Shown: positions 1 through 8,734, counted from the stretch's first letter. The stretch: 64,000 bases of DNA from Anaeromyxobacter soli (GCF_022808855.1 NZ_JAKZLF010000002.1:1-64000); one strand, 5' to 3'. Notes: generated from the letters alone by a model not told the origin. Numbers and translations are program-made.

Positions 1-97
1 CGCGCCCCGCCGCCGCGGCGCGGGCGCGAGGCGCAAGAGCGCCGCCAGCCGCCGCCGCGCGGGCGGGCGCGGCACGCGCCGCGCCGGCCGCCGCTAG
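1..97 (+). CDS. C-terminal end of an arginine-rich protein (truncated, tentative)
   Basis: One plus-strand frame is open from the window edge to a TAG at 95-97. It encodes about 31 residues that are almost only Arg, Ala, Gly and Ser, ending in ..RRAGRR. Such basic tails occur on DNA- or RNA-binding proteins, but GC-rich noncoding DNA gives the same residues by chance. The rest lies outside the window, so no function can be given. The bases from 98 to 192 hold nothing I recognise. Confidence 0.25.
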   Translation, partial: APRRRGAGARRKSAASRRRAGGRGTRRAGRR

Positions 98-192
98 CGG
101 ATTCGACCGCGAGTCGCCGTCGCCGGACGGTCCGGGCGCCGTCGAGACGCGCGCGCCCGGCCGCCCCGGGGATCGCAGGAGGGGAGCGCTCC

Positions 193-666
193 TCAGCGCT
201 CGCGTCCGGCCGCCTCGCGCTCCCCGGGCAGCTCGAAGCTGAGGGTGGAGACCGCGATGAGGATCTCGCGCAGGAAGAGGACGAGCGCGGAGACGAACGC
301 GCCCATGGCGGCGATGAACAGCACGGCGAGGAAGATCGAGAAGTCGACGCCGACGAGGTAGCCGACGAAGGCGCTCGCGATGAGCACGCACACGAGGAGC
401 GCGGCGCTCGTGCCGGAGGTGATGGCGAGGTTCACGAGCTGGCGCCTGCGCAGGAGCGTCTCGATCTCCCGCTCGATCCAGCCGAGCTCCTCCCGCGGGA
501 GCTTCGACGCGCGGTCGATGAGGATGCGGACGCGGTCCACGATGCGGGCGAGCCGCCCGGACAGGACCGAGAGGATCGTGCCGATCGCGGTGAGGAGGAA
601 CACGGGCGCGACCGCGAGCTGGATCACGCGGGCGATGTCGGTGATGTGGGCGGCGTCGCCTTGCAC
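193..666 (-). CDS. DUF2721 family small membrane protein
   Basis: A protein of about 157 residues with three hydrophobic segments. The N-terminal part (ITDIARVIQLAVAPVFLLT, then a basic ARIVDRVR stretch) is the typical DUF2721 beginning. A charged cytoplasmic segment with EREIETLLRRR follows, then two more membrane spans (around LLVCVLIASAFVGYLV and FLAVLFIAAMGAFVSALVLF). The family has no established function. I chose the GTG at 664-666 because it lies 4 bases after the stop of the upstream gene. An ATG at 721-723 in the same frame would add 19 atypical residues and overlap that gene by 53 bases. It is probably co-transcribed with the TIGR02206-like gene upstream on the minus strand. Confidence 0.75.
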   Translation of the reverse strand: MQGDAAHITDIARVIQLAVAPVFLLTAIGTILSVLSGRLARIVDRVRILIDRASKLPREELGWIEREIETLLRRRQLVNLAITSGTSAALLVCVLIASAFVGYLVGVDFSIFLAVLFIAAMGAFVSALVLFLREILIAVSTLSFELPGEREAAGRER

Positions 667-670
667 CCGC

Positions 671-1384
671 TCATGGTAGCCGAAGCTCGCCCGGCGCGCG
701 GCTCCGTCGACCCTTCCCGCCACGGAATGGGAGGGAGAGGAGGAACAGGAGCACGGCCGCGACGGCGTCCGCGCCGAGGATGTAGACGGGCCACGGGCCG
801 AGCAGGTCGAGGAGCGTCCCCGAGCGCGGCCTCTCGCACAGGTACATGTAGTTCGTGCCGAAGCGCGCGTTCACGACCCCCACGGCCAGCGCGTAGGCGT
901 TCACGCCGAGGAGCGTGCGCCACCACGCCCCCGGCCGCGGGCGGAGGAGCCCCGCGAGGACCAAGAACAGCACCGAGGCGACGATCGCCCCGTGCGCGAG
1001 GAAGAACTGGATGGCGGCGTAGGACGGGAACGGCACGTCCGCCAGGTCCGGCGTGACGAGCGCCATGCCGCTCCCGGCGAGGCCGAGGAAGTAGACCGCC
1101 TCGAGCGCCCAGGGCCTGAGCGTCGCGAGCGCGTACACCGCGAGCCAGAGCACGACGTCGCACAGGTCGAGCGGCAGCCCGTGCGGAGGGTTCAGCCAGC
1201 CGAGCGACACGCCGTGCCGGTACCAGACGAGCTCGTTCACGGCGATCACCGCGGCGATGGCGCGGCAGAGGGGCCGCGCGAGGCTGGGCCGGGCGCGGGC
1301 CGCCGCCGCGAGCGCCGCGGCCACGACGGGGACGGCGGCGAGGATCGCGAGGTGCGTCGCGCCGAAGAGGCGGAGCGTGCCCAC
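671..1384 (-). CDS. TIGR02206/YwaF-like integral membrane protein
   Basis: About 237 residues with roughly seven membrane spans. Features of the YwaF/TIGR02206 family are visible: an early FGATHLAIL segment, NELVWYRHG in the second or third span, LPLDLCDVVLWLAVYAL, and the C-terminal GTNYMYLCERPRSGTLLDLL with PWPVYIL. The family has no firmly assigned biochemical role. The frame stays open far upstream, but those residues are only Arg/Ala/Pro-rich shadow sequence, so I placed the start at the GTG at 1382-1384, just before the first conserved segment. This start has no clear Shine-Dalgarno sequence and is uncertain. The DUF2721 gene follows at once on the same strand, which suggests a two-gene operon. 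Confidence 0.8.
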   Translation of the reverse strand: MGTLRLFGATHLAILAAVPVVAAALAAAARARPSLARPLCRAIAAVIAVNELVWYRHGVSLGWLNPPHGLPLDLCDVVLWLAVYALATLRPWALEAVYFLGLAGSGMALVTPDLADVPFPSYAAIQFFLAHGAIVASVLFLVLAGLLRPRPGAWWRTLLGVNAYALAVGVVNARFGTNYMYLCERPRSGTLLDLLGPWPVYILGADAVAAVLLFLLSLPFRGGKGRRSRAPGELRLP

Positions 1385-1548
1385 GGAGGATGCGATAGCG
1401 CGGCGGCGCGCCCGCCGCCCCACCCTCCCCCGCGCGGTCCCCCCCCGGCTGCGCGCGACCGCGCGGGCATCGCCCCGTCCGGTCGCGCCGCGATGACGCC
1501 CCGGTGACGCGGTCACCGCAACTCTCGAGAGAGGACGGAGGAGCGGCG

Positions 1549-2217
1549 ATGGCGGGGGAGCGGATGGCAGGGGTGACGGAGGTGGCGCGCGTGAAGCCGC
1601 GGCTCCGCGGCGTCTCACACGAGATCGCCGCGTACCTCGCGGCTCCGGCCTGGGCGCTGCTGTTCGTCCACGCGGAGACGGGCACCGCGCGCACCGGGGC
1701 ACTCACCTACGGAGCGAGCCTGTTCGCGCTCTTCCTCGCGAGCGCCGTGTACCACCGCCCCACCTGGTCTGCCCGGGCGCGGCGAATCCTCTGGCGCGTC
1801 GATCACTCCGCGATCTTCCTCCTCATCGCCGGGACCTACACGCCCCTGTGCCTCCTGCTCGGCGACCGCGGGCGACCGCTGCTCGCCGCGGTCTGGCTCG
1901 GCGCCGCCGCGGGGGTGGGGCTCTCGATCGCCTGGGTGACCGCCCCCAAGGCGCTCATGGCCGCGCTGTACGTGCTGCTCGGGTGGCTCGTCGTGCCGGT
2001 GGTGCCGGCGCTCCACGCCGCCATCGGCCCCGCGGCCCTGGCGCTCCTCCTCGGCGGCGGGCTCCTGTACACGGTGGGTGCGGTGATCTACGCGCTGCGA
2101 CGGCCGGATCCGTTCCCCGCGGTGTTCGGGTTCCACGAGATCTTCCATTTGCTCGTGGTGGCCGCGGCGGCCTGCCACTTCGCCGTGGTCGCCGGCGCGA
2201 TCCGCGCGCTGCGCTGA
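1549..2217 (+). CDS. Hemolysin III / PAQR family membrane protein
   Basis: A 222-residue seven-span membrane protein of the HlyIII (YqfA, PAQR) family. The three conserved motifs are present: SAVYHR near residue 70, DHSAIFLLIAGTYTP near 85-99, and HEIFHLLVV with a further His near the C terminus (AACHF). In the PAQR superfamily these Ser/His/Asp residues form a zinc site, and a hydrolase-like activity has been proposed. Despite the name, haemolysis is not established for most members. The ATG at 1549 is preceded by GGACGGAGGAG at good spacing, so I preferred it to an in-frame ATG 45 bases upstream. It is divergent from the TIGR02206-like gene and converges on the next gene. Confidence 0.9.
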   Translation: MAGERMAGVTEVARVKPRLRGVSHEIAAYLAAPAWALLFVHAETGTARTGALTYGASLFALFLASAVYHRPTWSARARRILWRVDHSAIFLLIAGTYTPLCLLLGDRGRPLLAAVWLGAAAGVGLSIAWVTAPKALMAALYVLLGWLVVPVVPALHAAIGPAALALLLGGGLLYTVGAVIYALRRPDPFPAVFGFHEIFHLLVVAAAACHFAVVAGAIRALR

Positions 2218-2241
2218 CCGCCCCGAGCCCGCGCCTCGCCG

Positions 2242-2763
2242 TCAGGTGCGCGCGCGCAGGAGCGCCTCGCGGAGCGTGACGAGCCCGTCCGCGTCCACTC
2301 CCCTCCGCAGGCGCGCCGCGATCGCCGCGGCGATGGCGGGCCACGCCGGGTCGAACCACGCGCTCGACGTCCGCCCGCCCTCGTCGTGCACGCGATCGAG
2401 CGCGGCGCGGATCTCGATCACCGCCGCATCCTCGAGCCGGTCCGCCTGCGCGAGCTCGAGCGGCACCTCCCGCAGCACCCGGTCGCAGACGCGAGCCGCG
2501 AGGACGCGCGCCTCGACGTAGGACAGCCCGCGGATGTCCTCCGCCGTGAACCAGCGCTCGCCCCGGGCGCGGCTCTCGAGCTGCGCCTCGACGTCGGCGA
2601 CCGGCCGCGCGCGATCGCCGAGGACGGCGCGCGCGGCGCGGAGGGCGCCGTCCGGATCGGCGCCGGGCGCGAGCTCGAGCAGGAACAGCCGGCCGGCGGC
2701 GTCCACCTGGGCGCGCGCGAGCTCGGGGAGCAGGGACAGGCGCGCCAGCACGGGCGCGAGCAC
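2242..2763 (-). CDS. Hypothetical soluble protein
   Basis: A 173-residue predicted soluble, mostly helical protein that I do not recognise. It has no signal peptide or membrane span. The N terminus (MLAPVLARLSLLPELARAQV) leads into a possible alpha/beta segment (DAAGRLFLLELAPGADPDG). A region rich in Glu, Arg and Ala follows, with RWFTAEDIRGLSYVEAR and WFDPAWPAIAAAIAARL. The GTG at 2761-2763 has GAGG a few bases upstream. It sits alone between convergent hlyIII and the divergent small membrane gene. Codon use matches its neighbours, which supports a real gene. Confidence 0.6.
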   Translation of the reverse strand: MLAPVLARLSLLPELARAQVDAAGRLFLLELAPGADPDGALRAARAVLGDRARPVADVEAQLESRARGERWFTAEDIRGLSYVEARVLAARVCDRVLREVPLELAQADRLEDAAVIEIRAALDRVHDEGGRTSSAWFDPAWPAIAAAIAARLRRGVDADGLVTLREALLRART

Positions 2764-3017
2764 GGTGCCTCAGCCGAGGCCCGCCACGGGGCCTCAGGAG
2801 AAGCCGCTCGCCCGCAGGAGGAGCCGTCGATCGGGGGTCTTCACGCGTGCGACTCTACACCGGCCCCCTCGGGATCCAGGGGCCCGGTGCAGGCGAGGCG
2901 AAGGGCGCCCGGAGGCACGGACGCCCGCGACCGCGTCCCGCGTCCGAGCGGCTCCGGGAGGCCACCTCGACGCGGGCCACCGATCGGCCGACGCTCGTTC
3001 GCGGAAGGAGGCTGTCG

Positions 3018-3347
3018 ATGCGCTTCGTCACCCTGAACCTGATCTTTGCGACGTGGCTGCTCATCTCCGCCTTCGCGTTCCCGCAGACGCCGTTCTCCAC
3101 CGCGTTCACGGCCATCTCGGCGCTCGTCGTCGCCGTCGCCGCGTTCGCCGCGCAGGGCAAGCCAGGCCTGCGCTACGTGATCTCGGTGGTCGCGGTGCTG
3201 CTCGCGATCGGGGCACTGTTCCTCACCAACGTCTCGGGCATCGCCCGCGTCAGCAACGCGCTCGTCGGCGCCGTGCTGTTCGCCATCTCGCTCGTCCGCC
3301 CGGGGCACGCGGCGACGCCGCAGACCCCCGCGGCCTCGTCGCCCTGA
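3018..3347 (+). CDS. Small four-span membrane protein, SPW-like
   Basis: A 109-residue protein with four closely spaced hydrophobic segments: LNLIFATWLLISAFAF, STAFTAISALVVAVAAFAA, LRYVISVVAVLLAIGALF and VSNALVGAVLFAISLV. The tail is short and polar. The layout and the N(x)WL(x)SAF element resemble SPW-repeat proteins (Pfam SPW), although the exact Ser-Pro-Trp triplet is absent. No function is known. The ATG at 3018 has an excellent ribosome binding site (GGAAGGAG, 7 bases away). The upstream extension of the same frame is Arg/Gly-rich and not credible. The 255-base gap to the previous gene presumably holds its promoter, but I see no clear -35/-10 pair. Confidence 0.65.
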   Translation: MRFVTLNLIFATWLLISAFAFPQTPFSTAFTAISALVVAVAAFAAQGKPGLRYVISVVAVLLAIGALFLTNVSGIARVSNALVGAVLFAISLVRPGHAATPQTPAASSP

Positions 3348-3532
3348 AGGCGCGGCCGTCCCGTCTCCGGACCCCCCGCGCCCGAGCGGCGGGGCCCGCG
3401 AACGCGTGCCCGCGGCGCTTCGACGCGAGCGCCCGCCGGCCGGCTCCCCGCCCGCGGGGACCGCCCACGCGAGCCGCCGCGAGGGAGGCGCGTCGGCCGC
3501 AGAATGCGCATGTACGGCAAGGAGGACGGGCC

Positions 3533-4018
3533 ATGATCCCATCGCTGATCGAGACGCACCTGCGCGAGAGCCATCGCGGGTACGAGCACCACACCCACCG
3601 CACGGCGATGTCCGCGCAGGAGCTCGCCGCTGCCGAGCACGTGAGCGGCCACCGCGTCGCCAAGCCGGTCGTCGTCAGCCTCGACGGCCTCATCGCGTTC
3701 GCCGTCGTGGCGGCCACCGACCGCGTGAGCCTCGCGGCCCTCGAGGAGGCGACGGGGCGCCCGGCCGAGCTCGTCGCGGAGTCGGAGTTCACGCCGCGCT
3801 TCGAGCCGTGCGAGGCCGGGGCGGAGCCGCCGTTCGCGATGTTCGGCGTGCCGATCTTCGTTGACGAGGTGCTCCTGCAGGAGCGGAAGCTCGTGATGCC
3901 GGCGGGCACGCACGAGGACGCGGTCGTGCTCGACACCGGCGAGTGGATGCGCTGCGAGGGTGTCACCCCCATCGCCGGCCTCGGCATGGCGTCCGCCCGC
4001 TCCGAGTTCGGCGGATGA
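3533..4018 (+). CDS. YbaK/EbsC-type aminoacyl-tRNA deacylase domain protein
   Basis: A 161-residue single-domain protein of the YbaK/ProX/INS superfamily, which hydrolyses mischarged aminoacyl-tRNAs in trans. Visible family features are the N-terminal YEHHTHRTAMSAQELAAAEH helix region and KPVVVSLDGLIAFAVVAATD, a variant of the VVV(x)DG..A strand around the catalytic lysine region. Further on are AALEEATGRPAELVAESEF and a C-terminal VFVDE-like strand (PIFVDEVLLQERKLVMPAGT) and THEDAVVLD. The substrate tRNA cannot be told from sequence. The start ATG at 3533 has AAGGAGG 8 bases upstream. It stands alone and converges on the alcohol dehydrogenase gene. Confidence 0.8.
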   Translation: MIPSLIETHLRESHRGYEHHTHRTAMSAQELAAAEHVSGHRVAKPVVVSLDGLIAFAVVAATDRVSLAALEEATGRPAELVAESEFTPRFEPCEAGAEPPFAMFGVPIFVDEVLLQERKLVMPAGTHEDAVVLDTGEWMRCEGVTPIAGLGMASARSEFGG

Positions 4019-4049
4019 GCGCGGCGGCCTAGCGCCACCCGCGCCAACC

Positions 4050-5066
4050 TCAGGGCTTCAGGACGGCCCGGCCGAGGAGGGTCCCGTCCGCGAGCGCGTC
4101 CACGCCCTCCTGGAAGCGCTCGAGCGGGAGCACGCGGTCGACCATCGTCCTCACCCGCCCCTGGGCGACGAGCTCGACCGCCTCCCGCAGCTCGGCGAGC
4201 GTGTTCCCCACCGAGCCGAGGACGCTCTGCTCGCCGACCACGAGCTGGATCGGGTGGATCTCGAGCGCGTCCTCGGAGTAGCCGACGAAGACGAGCCGGC
4301 CGCGCTTCGCGAGGCAGCGCGCGCTCGCGGCCATCGTCTCTCGCGTCGCGACGAGCTCGAACACCACGTCGGCGCCCCGGCCAGAGGTGAGCTCGCGGAC
4401 GCGCGCGGCGACGTCCTCCTCGCCGGCGCGCACCGTGGCGTCGGCGCCGAGCGCGCGGGCGGCCTCGAGCTTCCGCGGGGTCCGGCCGACGGCGATCACG
4501 CGCGCGCCGCGCAGCCGCGCCACCTGGACGAGCCCGAACCCCACCGCCCCCACGCCGTACACGACCACCCAGTCCCCGAGGCCCACGCGCGCGAGGCCGG
4601 CCGCGTGGACCGCGGTGGTGACGCCGCAGCCGATCGGCGCCGCGTCGGCGTCGGAGATCGCGTCCGGGAGCGGGACCGCGTTCCGCGCGGGGACCCGCAC
4701 GTACTCGGCGAAGCCGCCGTCGGTGACGAAGCCGTGCTCCGCCCGGAGGGCGTCACACAGGTTCTCGTCGCCGCGCAGGCAGTGCAGGCAGCGGCCGCAG
4801 CCGGAGTAGTAGTAGACGATGACCCGCTCCCCCACGCGCGCCGGCTCGACCCCCTCCCCCACGCGCTCGATCCGTCCGACGATCTCGTGGCCGAGGGTGA
4901 GCGGCGCCACGCCGAGGTCGAGCAGGCCGGACAGGAAGTGGAGCTCGGTGTGGCACACGCCCGCCGCGGTCACCCGGACCCGCACCTCGCCGGGGCCGGG
5001 AGCGGGGGTGGCGATCTCCTCGAGCTGCAGCGGCTTCTTCGGACCGTGATAGCGGATGGCGCGCAT
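4050..5066 (-). CDS. Zinc-dependent alcohol dehydrogenase (MDR family)
   Basis: A 338-residue medium-chain dehydrogenase/reductase. The N-terminal GroES-like domain carries catalytic-zinc ligands Cys38 (GVCHTE) and His60-Glu61 (LGHEIVG), with Cys147 (PIGCGVTTA) as the third. The structural-zinc loop has Cys90, 93, 96 and 104 (CGRCLHCLRGDENLC). The Rossmann dinucleotide motif GVGAVG is at 171-176. It should oxidise an alcohol or reduce an aldehyde with NAD(P); the substrate is not evident. The ATG at 5064-5066 matches the usual MDR N terminus (MRAIRYHGPKKPLQ), and in-frame sequence upstream is not conserved-looking. The gene stands alone, with a 92-base gap to the next minus-strand gene. Confidence 0.92.
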   Translation of the reverse strand: MRAIRYHGPKKPLQLEEIATPAPGPGEVRVRVTAAGVCHTELHFLSGLLDLGVAPLTLGHEIVGRIERVGEGVEPARVGERVIVYYYSGCGRCLHCLRGDENLCDALRAEHGFVTDGGFAEYVRVPARNAVPLPDAISDADAAPIGCGVTTAVHAAGLARVGLGDWVVVYGVGAVGFGLVQVARLRGARVIAVGRTPRKLEAARALGADATVRAGEEDVAARVRELTSGRGADVVFELVATRETMAASARCLAKRGRLVFVGYSEDALEIHPIQLVVGEQSVLGSVGNTLAELREAVELVAQGRVRTMVDRVLPLERFQEGVDALADGTLLGRAVLKP

Positions 5067-5158
5067 GAGGGCCTCGGACGTTCGTTTCGGGATCCCCGCC
5101 GGCCTCCAACTAACCGTGCGGACGTGGCCCGGCCACTCTCCATGGCCACGCCGGCCGC

Positions 5159-5356
5159 TCACTCTCCGCGCATCGGGCAGCCGTGCGCGACCACCTCCAC
5201 GGTCGCCTCCGGGTGGCGCTCGCGCAGGAGCCGCGCGTAGTCCTCCGCGCGGTCGCGGTTGCGGGTGCCGCAGACGGGCGGCTCGAGCCGCTCGTCCGGA
5301 CCGAGGAGGGAGGAGGTGCAGGCGGGGCTGCCGTCCACGGTGACGTGCCAGACCAT
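5159..5356 (-). CDS. Small hypothetical protein
   Basis: A 65-residue polar protein starting MVWHVTVDGSPACTS. Three cysteines (CTSS, VCGTRN, HGCPMRG) are spread along it and there is no membrane span. The segment RAEDYARLLRERHPEATVEVV looks like one helix followed by a strand, possibly a small ferredoxin-like alpha/beta fold. The frame continues upstream for another hundred codons but would then cover the start of the oppositely oriented dksA-like gene, so I stop at the ATG at 5354-5356, preceded by GGGG. I do not recognise the family. Confidence 0.55.
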   Translation of the reverse strand: MVWHVTVDGSPACTSSLLGPDERLEPPVCGTRNRDRAEDYARLLRERHPEATVEVVAHGCPMRGE

Positions 5357-5432
5357 GGCCCCGGAGAATACCTCGACCGGGCCGCGGCTCCGGCTGGCGC
5401 CCGGCGCCGGCTTCCGGTAGTCGTGTACCGGA

Positions 5433-5825
5433 ATGACCCCAGGGCAGCGCGCGAACGTGAAGAAGACGCTCGAGCGGCTCCGCGCCGAGCTCCTCCGGAC
5501 CGGCCCGGCCCGGATCGAGCCCAACCGGACGGATCCCGCCACGACCGGCGTGGCGGACGAGGACGCGCAGGCGCTCTCCGAGATGCTCCAGGTGCTCGCC
5601 TCGCAGCGCAACAAGGGCCAGGCGGAGCTCGTCGCGCGGATCGATCGGGCCCTCGCGAAGCTCGCGAACACCCCCGAGGACTTCGGGCTGTGCGAGGACT
5701 GCGACGAGGAGATCGCGCCCGGGCGGCTCGCGGTGATGCCCTACGCGACCCGTTGCCCGGCGTGCCAGGCGAAGACCGAGCCGCGGCTCGGCGGCACGCG
5801 CCGCAAGCTCACCGACTACCGCTGA
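5433..5825 (+). CDS. DksA/TraR family zinc-finger protein
   Basis: A 130-residue protein with the DksA/TraR architecture: an N-terminal coiled-coil helix pair and a C-terminal four-cysteine zinc finger. The helices run from about residues 5 to 80, with an acidic turn ADEDAQALSE near 41-50. The finger is Cys87-x2-Cys90 (LCEDCDEEI) and Cys108-x2-Cys111 (RCPACQAK). Family members bind in the RNA polymerase secondary channel, often with ppGpp, or act as looser DksA-like proteins. It is shorter than E. coli DksA (151 residues), so I do not assign the symbol. It is divergent from the small Cys protein and is followed after 27 bases by the DedA gene. Confidence 0.88.
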   Translation: MTPGQRANVKKTLERLRAELLRTGPARIEPNRTDPATTGVADEDAQALSEMLQVLASQRNKGQAELVARIDRALAKLANTPEDFGLCEDCDEEIAPGRLAVMPYATRCPACQAKTEPRLGGTRRKLTDYR

Positions 5826-5852
5826 CCGCCGCGAGGGCTACCTTACCGTTCG

Positions 5853-6476
5853 ATGGTCGAGCGGTTCGTCGAGCACTTCGGCTACGGGGCCATCCTGGCG
5901 CTCCTCGTGGGAGCGGGCGTCGGCGTGCCCCTGCCCGAGGAGCTCACCCAGCTCACCGCCGGCGTCCTCGCGCACCAGGGCTACCTCCGGTTCGTGCCGT
6001 CGGTCGTCGCCTGCTGGGTCGGGATCGTCGGCGGCGACTTCCTCTTCTACTCGCTCGCCCGGCGGCACGGCGACGCGGTCATGGAGAGCCGGCCGGTGCG
6101 GCGCGTGCTCACGCCGGGGCGGCGCGCGTGGCTCGAGCGGCACTTCGAGCGCCACGCGTTCTGGACCATCGTGGTCGCGCGCCACACCTCCGGGCTCCGC
6201 CTGCCGGCCTTCGCGCTCGCGGGGACCCACGGCGTCGGGCGTCTGACCTTCCTCCTCGCGGACGGGCTCTCCGCGCTCGTCTCCGTCCCCCTCGTCGTCA
6301 CGGTCGGCTACCTCGCCTCGCACCACCTCGCGGAGGCCCACCGCGACCTGCGGCGCGTCGAGCTCGGGATCCTCGCGGCCGTGGCGCTCGCGGCCCTCGT
6401 CGCCTGGGCGGTGCGCGCGCGCCGTCGCCGGGCCGCGGCGGCGCGCGGTCCCGGCGAGGCCGTCACGGAGCGGTGA
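5853..6476 (+). CDS. DedA family membrane protein (VTT domain)
   Basis: A 207-residue integral membrane protein with the DedA/SNARE-associated (VTT) pattern. The re-entrant first segment is GVPLPEELTQLTAGVLAHQG, followed by VGIVGGDFLFYSLARRHG. The central signature (FERHAFWTIVVARHTSGLRLPAFALAG) includes the R(x)(T/H)..R..(P)..AG residues typical of the family. The C terminus ends in an Arg-rich stretch. DedA proteins are linked to lipid scrambling or undecaprenyl-phosphate recycling and to proton-motive-force homeostasis; the exact role here is not evident. The stop codon region overlaps the end of the convergent beta-propeller lipoprotein gene by 14 bases. It may be co-transcribed with the dksA-like gene. 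Confidence 0.88.
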   Translation: MVERFVEHFGYGAILALLVGAGVGVPLPEELTQLTAGVLAHQGYLRFVPSVVACWVGIVGGDFLFYSLARRHGDAVMESRPVRRVLTPGRRAWLERHFERHAFWTIVVARHTSGLRLPAFALAGTHGVGRLTFLLADGLSALVSVPLVVTVGYLASHHLAEAHRDLRRVELGILAAVALAALVAWAVRARRRRAAAARGPGEAVTER

Positions 6477-8607
6477 AGTCGATCCGCGCGAGATCCGCGC
6501 CGAGCGAGCGCGTGTCCTGGACACGCACCTCGCCGTCCGTGAACGACAGCACGAAGTCCTCGAGGAACAGGCTGCGCTTCACCGGCGTGCTCGCGTCGGT
6601 CCACCAGCCGGAGCACGCGTCGCGGAAGGTCTCGGGCGTCTCCGGCGTCGCGTGCGCCACGCCCCCGAGGTAGGTGAAGCCCGCGTCGGCGCGGACGCGG
6701 TAGACCCGCAGCCCGCTGAAGGTCATGAGGTCGCCGTAGCCGCCGGCCGGGTCGCCGCCCTCGCAGATGACGATGGGCAGCGCGAGGAGCGCCTTCTCCG
6801 CGAAGTAGTTGAAGGCGAGGTGGTCGGTCACCGCCTGCGAGGTGGACCCGCGCGTACCGATGAGCTCCCGGTACGCGAGCGCCGGCGCGGCGGGATCGGC
6901 GACGTCGAAGAGCTGGAGCTGGATCCCGGTGAACCAGGCGAACCCGCCCTGGTCCGACGCGTCGTAGCCGAGGGTGAGGAGGTGGTCCGGATCCATGAGG
7001 TGCAGGTAGGTGGAGAAGCCCGGGACCTTCAGCTCCCCGGCGATGGCGGGCGCCGCCTGATCCGCGAGGTCGAGCACGAACAGCGGATCGGTCTTCTTGA
7101 AGGTCACGACGAACCCGCGCGCGCCGTCGAAGCGGACGGAGCGGATGTCCTCCGAGGGGGCGATGCCGTCCACCCGCCCGACCTCCTCGAGGACCCCGCC
7201 CGCGTCCCGCAGCACCGCCACCGCGCTGTGCGCGGCGGGATCCGGCGAGTGGCCGGTCGTGGTGGCGATCCGGAGCGCCCCCGCGTGCTCGTCCAGCGAG
7301 AACGAGCTCAGCACCCGCCCCTCGACGACGCCGCTCGCGCGGTACTCGGCGCGCGGCCCGGGAGCGTCCGCGAGCTGGAACGCGTGCACGGTCGTGGCCT
7401 CGGGGGAGGCCTCTGGCTCCCCCCAGAACCAGCTCCCGCCGCCGCGCCAGGCGTGCGGCGACGCGACGTACAGCGCCGCCGGCGCGGCGTAGACGAAGCC
7501 CGGCCGGCCGAGCACGGTCGTCACCGAGAGCGGGCCCTCGCCGTCCGTCGAGAGCGAGGCGATCGAGACGAACCCGACCCCCAGCCCCTCCGCCGAGGCG
7601 TGGAAGCCGGGGCAGGCCCCGAGCACGTCCGCGTCCACGGCGTCGCCGCCGGCGTCGTGGCGGACGTCGCGGACCGCGGGCACGAAGGCGCCGAGCTCCG
7701 CGCCCTCGATGAGGGCGCGGTTCGCGCGGCGGAGCTCCTCGAAGGCCTCGCGGATCGCCCGGGGCGACGTGCCGTCACCGCATACGAACGTGCTCGGCCA
7801 GTACGCGAGGCCCGGCACCGTCCGCTCGGGCAGCGCGAGGACGGCGTGGACGGACGCGCCGATCCTCCGGGCCGCGAGGTACGAGCCGTTGAAGGTCACC
7901 TCGCGGAGCACGCGCGGCCGGGCCGGGTCCGAGACGTCGAGCACGGTGATCTTCGAGGGGTTCCCGTCGCCCGTGGGCACGCAGTCGTAGCCGTAGGTGC
8001 AGTCGCCGGCCGGCACGGCGACCGGGCTCGCGGTCGTGCCCCCCGGCACGGGCACCCCGCCGCCGCCCGAGGGCGGGACCGGGGTCGGGCCGGGCTCCGG
8101 GGTGGGCGCCGAGAGCGACGAGAACACGACGACGCGGCCCTCGTTGAGGAGGAGCCGCCGCGGCGTCCCCTCGACCTCGACCGCCGCGATCCGGTGCGCC
8201 TCCGCGGCGGGCCAGGCGTCCACGATCTGGAGGCGCCCGTCGCCGATCGCGTAGACGAGGTTCCCGTCGGTCTTCACGAGGTCCGGCTCGTCCACGCCCG
8301 CGACCTGGACGTTCGTGTCGGAAAAGGCCTTCGCGCCGCCCCCGTCGCCCGCGTCGCCCGCGGGCGCGAGGGGCGGGACCGCGCCGCCGTAGGCCCAGCA
8401 GCGCCCCTCGAGCGCGGTCGCCAGGTTCGCGTCCAGGGCGCGGTCCATGTCTGCGACGAGGCGATCCCGGAGGGCGCGGGCGAGGTCCTCGCACCCGGCG
8501 ATGGGGTCGAGGCCGACGCGGGCGATCGCGACCTCCGGCCCGCCCGCGCCGGAGTGACAGCCGGCCAGGGCGAGGCCGGCGAGGACGAGAGCGGCGGTGG
8601 CACGCAC
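6463..8607 (-). CDS. Secreted beta-propeller lipoprotein (COG4880-like)
   Basis: About 714 residues. The N terminus is a lipoprotein signal (hydrophobic ALVLAGLALAG followed by Cys), so the mature protein is probably lipid-anchored outside the inner membrane. An early segment has FSDTNVQVAGVDEPDLVKTD, the hallmark of the Beta_propel domain family of secreted proteins distantly related to WD40 repeats. Repeated strand motifs follow (VYAIGDGRLQIVDAW, ITVLDVSDPARPRVL, LFVLDLADQAAPAIAGEL, LQLFDVADPAAPAL). A Gly/Pro-rich spacer near residues 165-195 (PTPEPGPTPVPPSGGGG) interrupts the first blades. No enzymatic residues are evident. The GTG at 8605-8607 has GAGGAGG 8 bases upstream, so I preferred it to an upstream in-frame start. 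It lies 127 bases downstream of the kinase gene on the same strand. Confidence 0.85.
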   Translation of the reverse strand: MRATAALVLAGLALAGCHSGAGGPEVAIARVGLDPIAGCEDLARALRDRLVADMDRALDANLATALEGRCWAYGGAVPPLAPAGDAGDGGGAKAFSDTNVQVAGVDEPDLVKTDGNLVYAIGDGRLQIVDAWPAAEAHRIAAVEVEGTPRRLLLNEGRVVVFSSLSAPTPEPGPTPVPPSGGGGVPVPGGTTASPVAVPAGDCTYGYDCVPTGDGNPSKITVLDVSDPARPRVLREVTFNGSYLAARRIGASVHAVLALPERTVPGLAYWPSTFVCGDGTSPRAIREAFEELRRANRALIEGAELGAFVPAVRDVRHDAGGDAVDADVLGACPGFHASAEGLGVGFVSIASLSTDGEGPLSVTTVLGRPGFVYAAPAALYVASPHAWRGGGSWFWGEPEASPEATTVHAFQLADAPGPRAEYRASGVVEGRVLSSFSLDEHAGALRIATTTGHSPDPAAHSAVAVLRDAGGVLEEVGRVDGIAPSEDIRSVRFDGARGFVVTFKKTDPLFVLDLADQAAPAIAGELKVPGFSTYLHLMDPDHLLTLGYDASDQGGFAWFTGIQLQLFDVADPAAPALAYRELIGTRGSTSQAVTDHLAFNYFAEKALLALPIVICEGGDPAGGYGDLMTFSGLRVYRVRADAGFTYLGGVAHATPETPETFRDACSGWWTDASTPVKRSLFLEDFVLSFTDGEVRVQDTRSLGADLARIDFTAP

Positions 8608-8734
8608 GGGAGATCCTCCTCGACGAGGCGGGAGCACACGCCGCGTGCGTCGAGGATACGCTCACCCTCCTCGCCGGCCGTCCGCCGTACGGGGGCGGCT
8701 CGTCCGGGTCGGCGGCGACGGAGTCGCGGCCGTG

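Noticed and set aside
5357-5671. N-terminal extension of the small Cys protein to 170 residues
   Set aside because: It would overlap the promoter and first part of the dksA-like gene on the other strand, and the extra residues are Ser/Arg-rich shadow.
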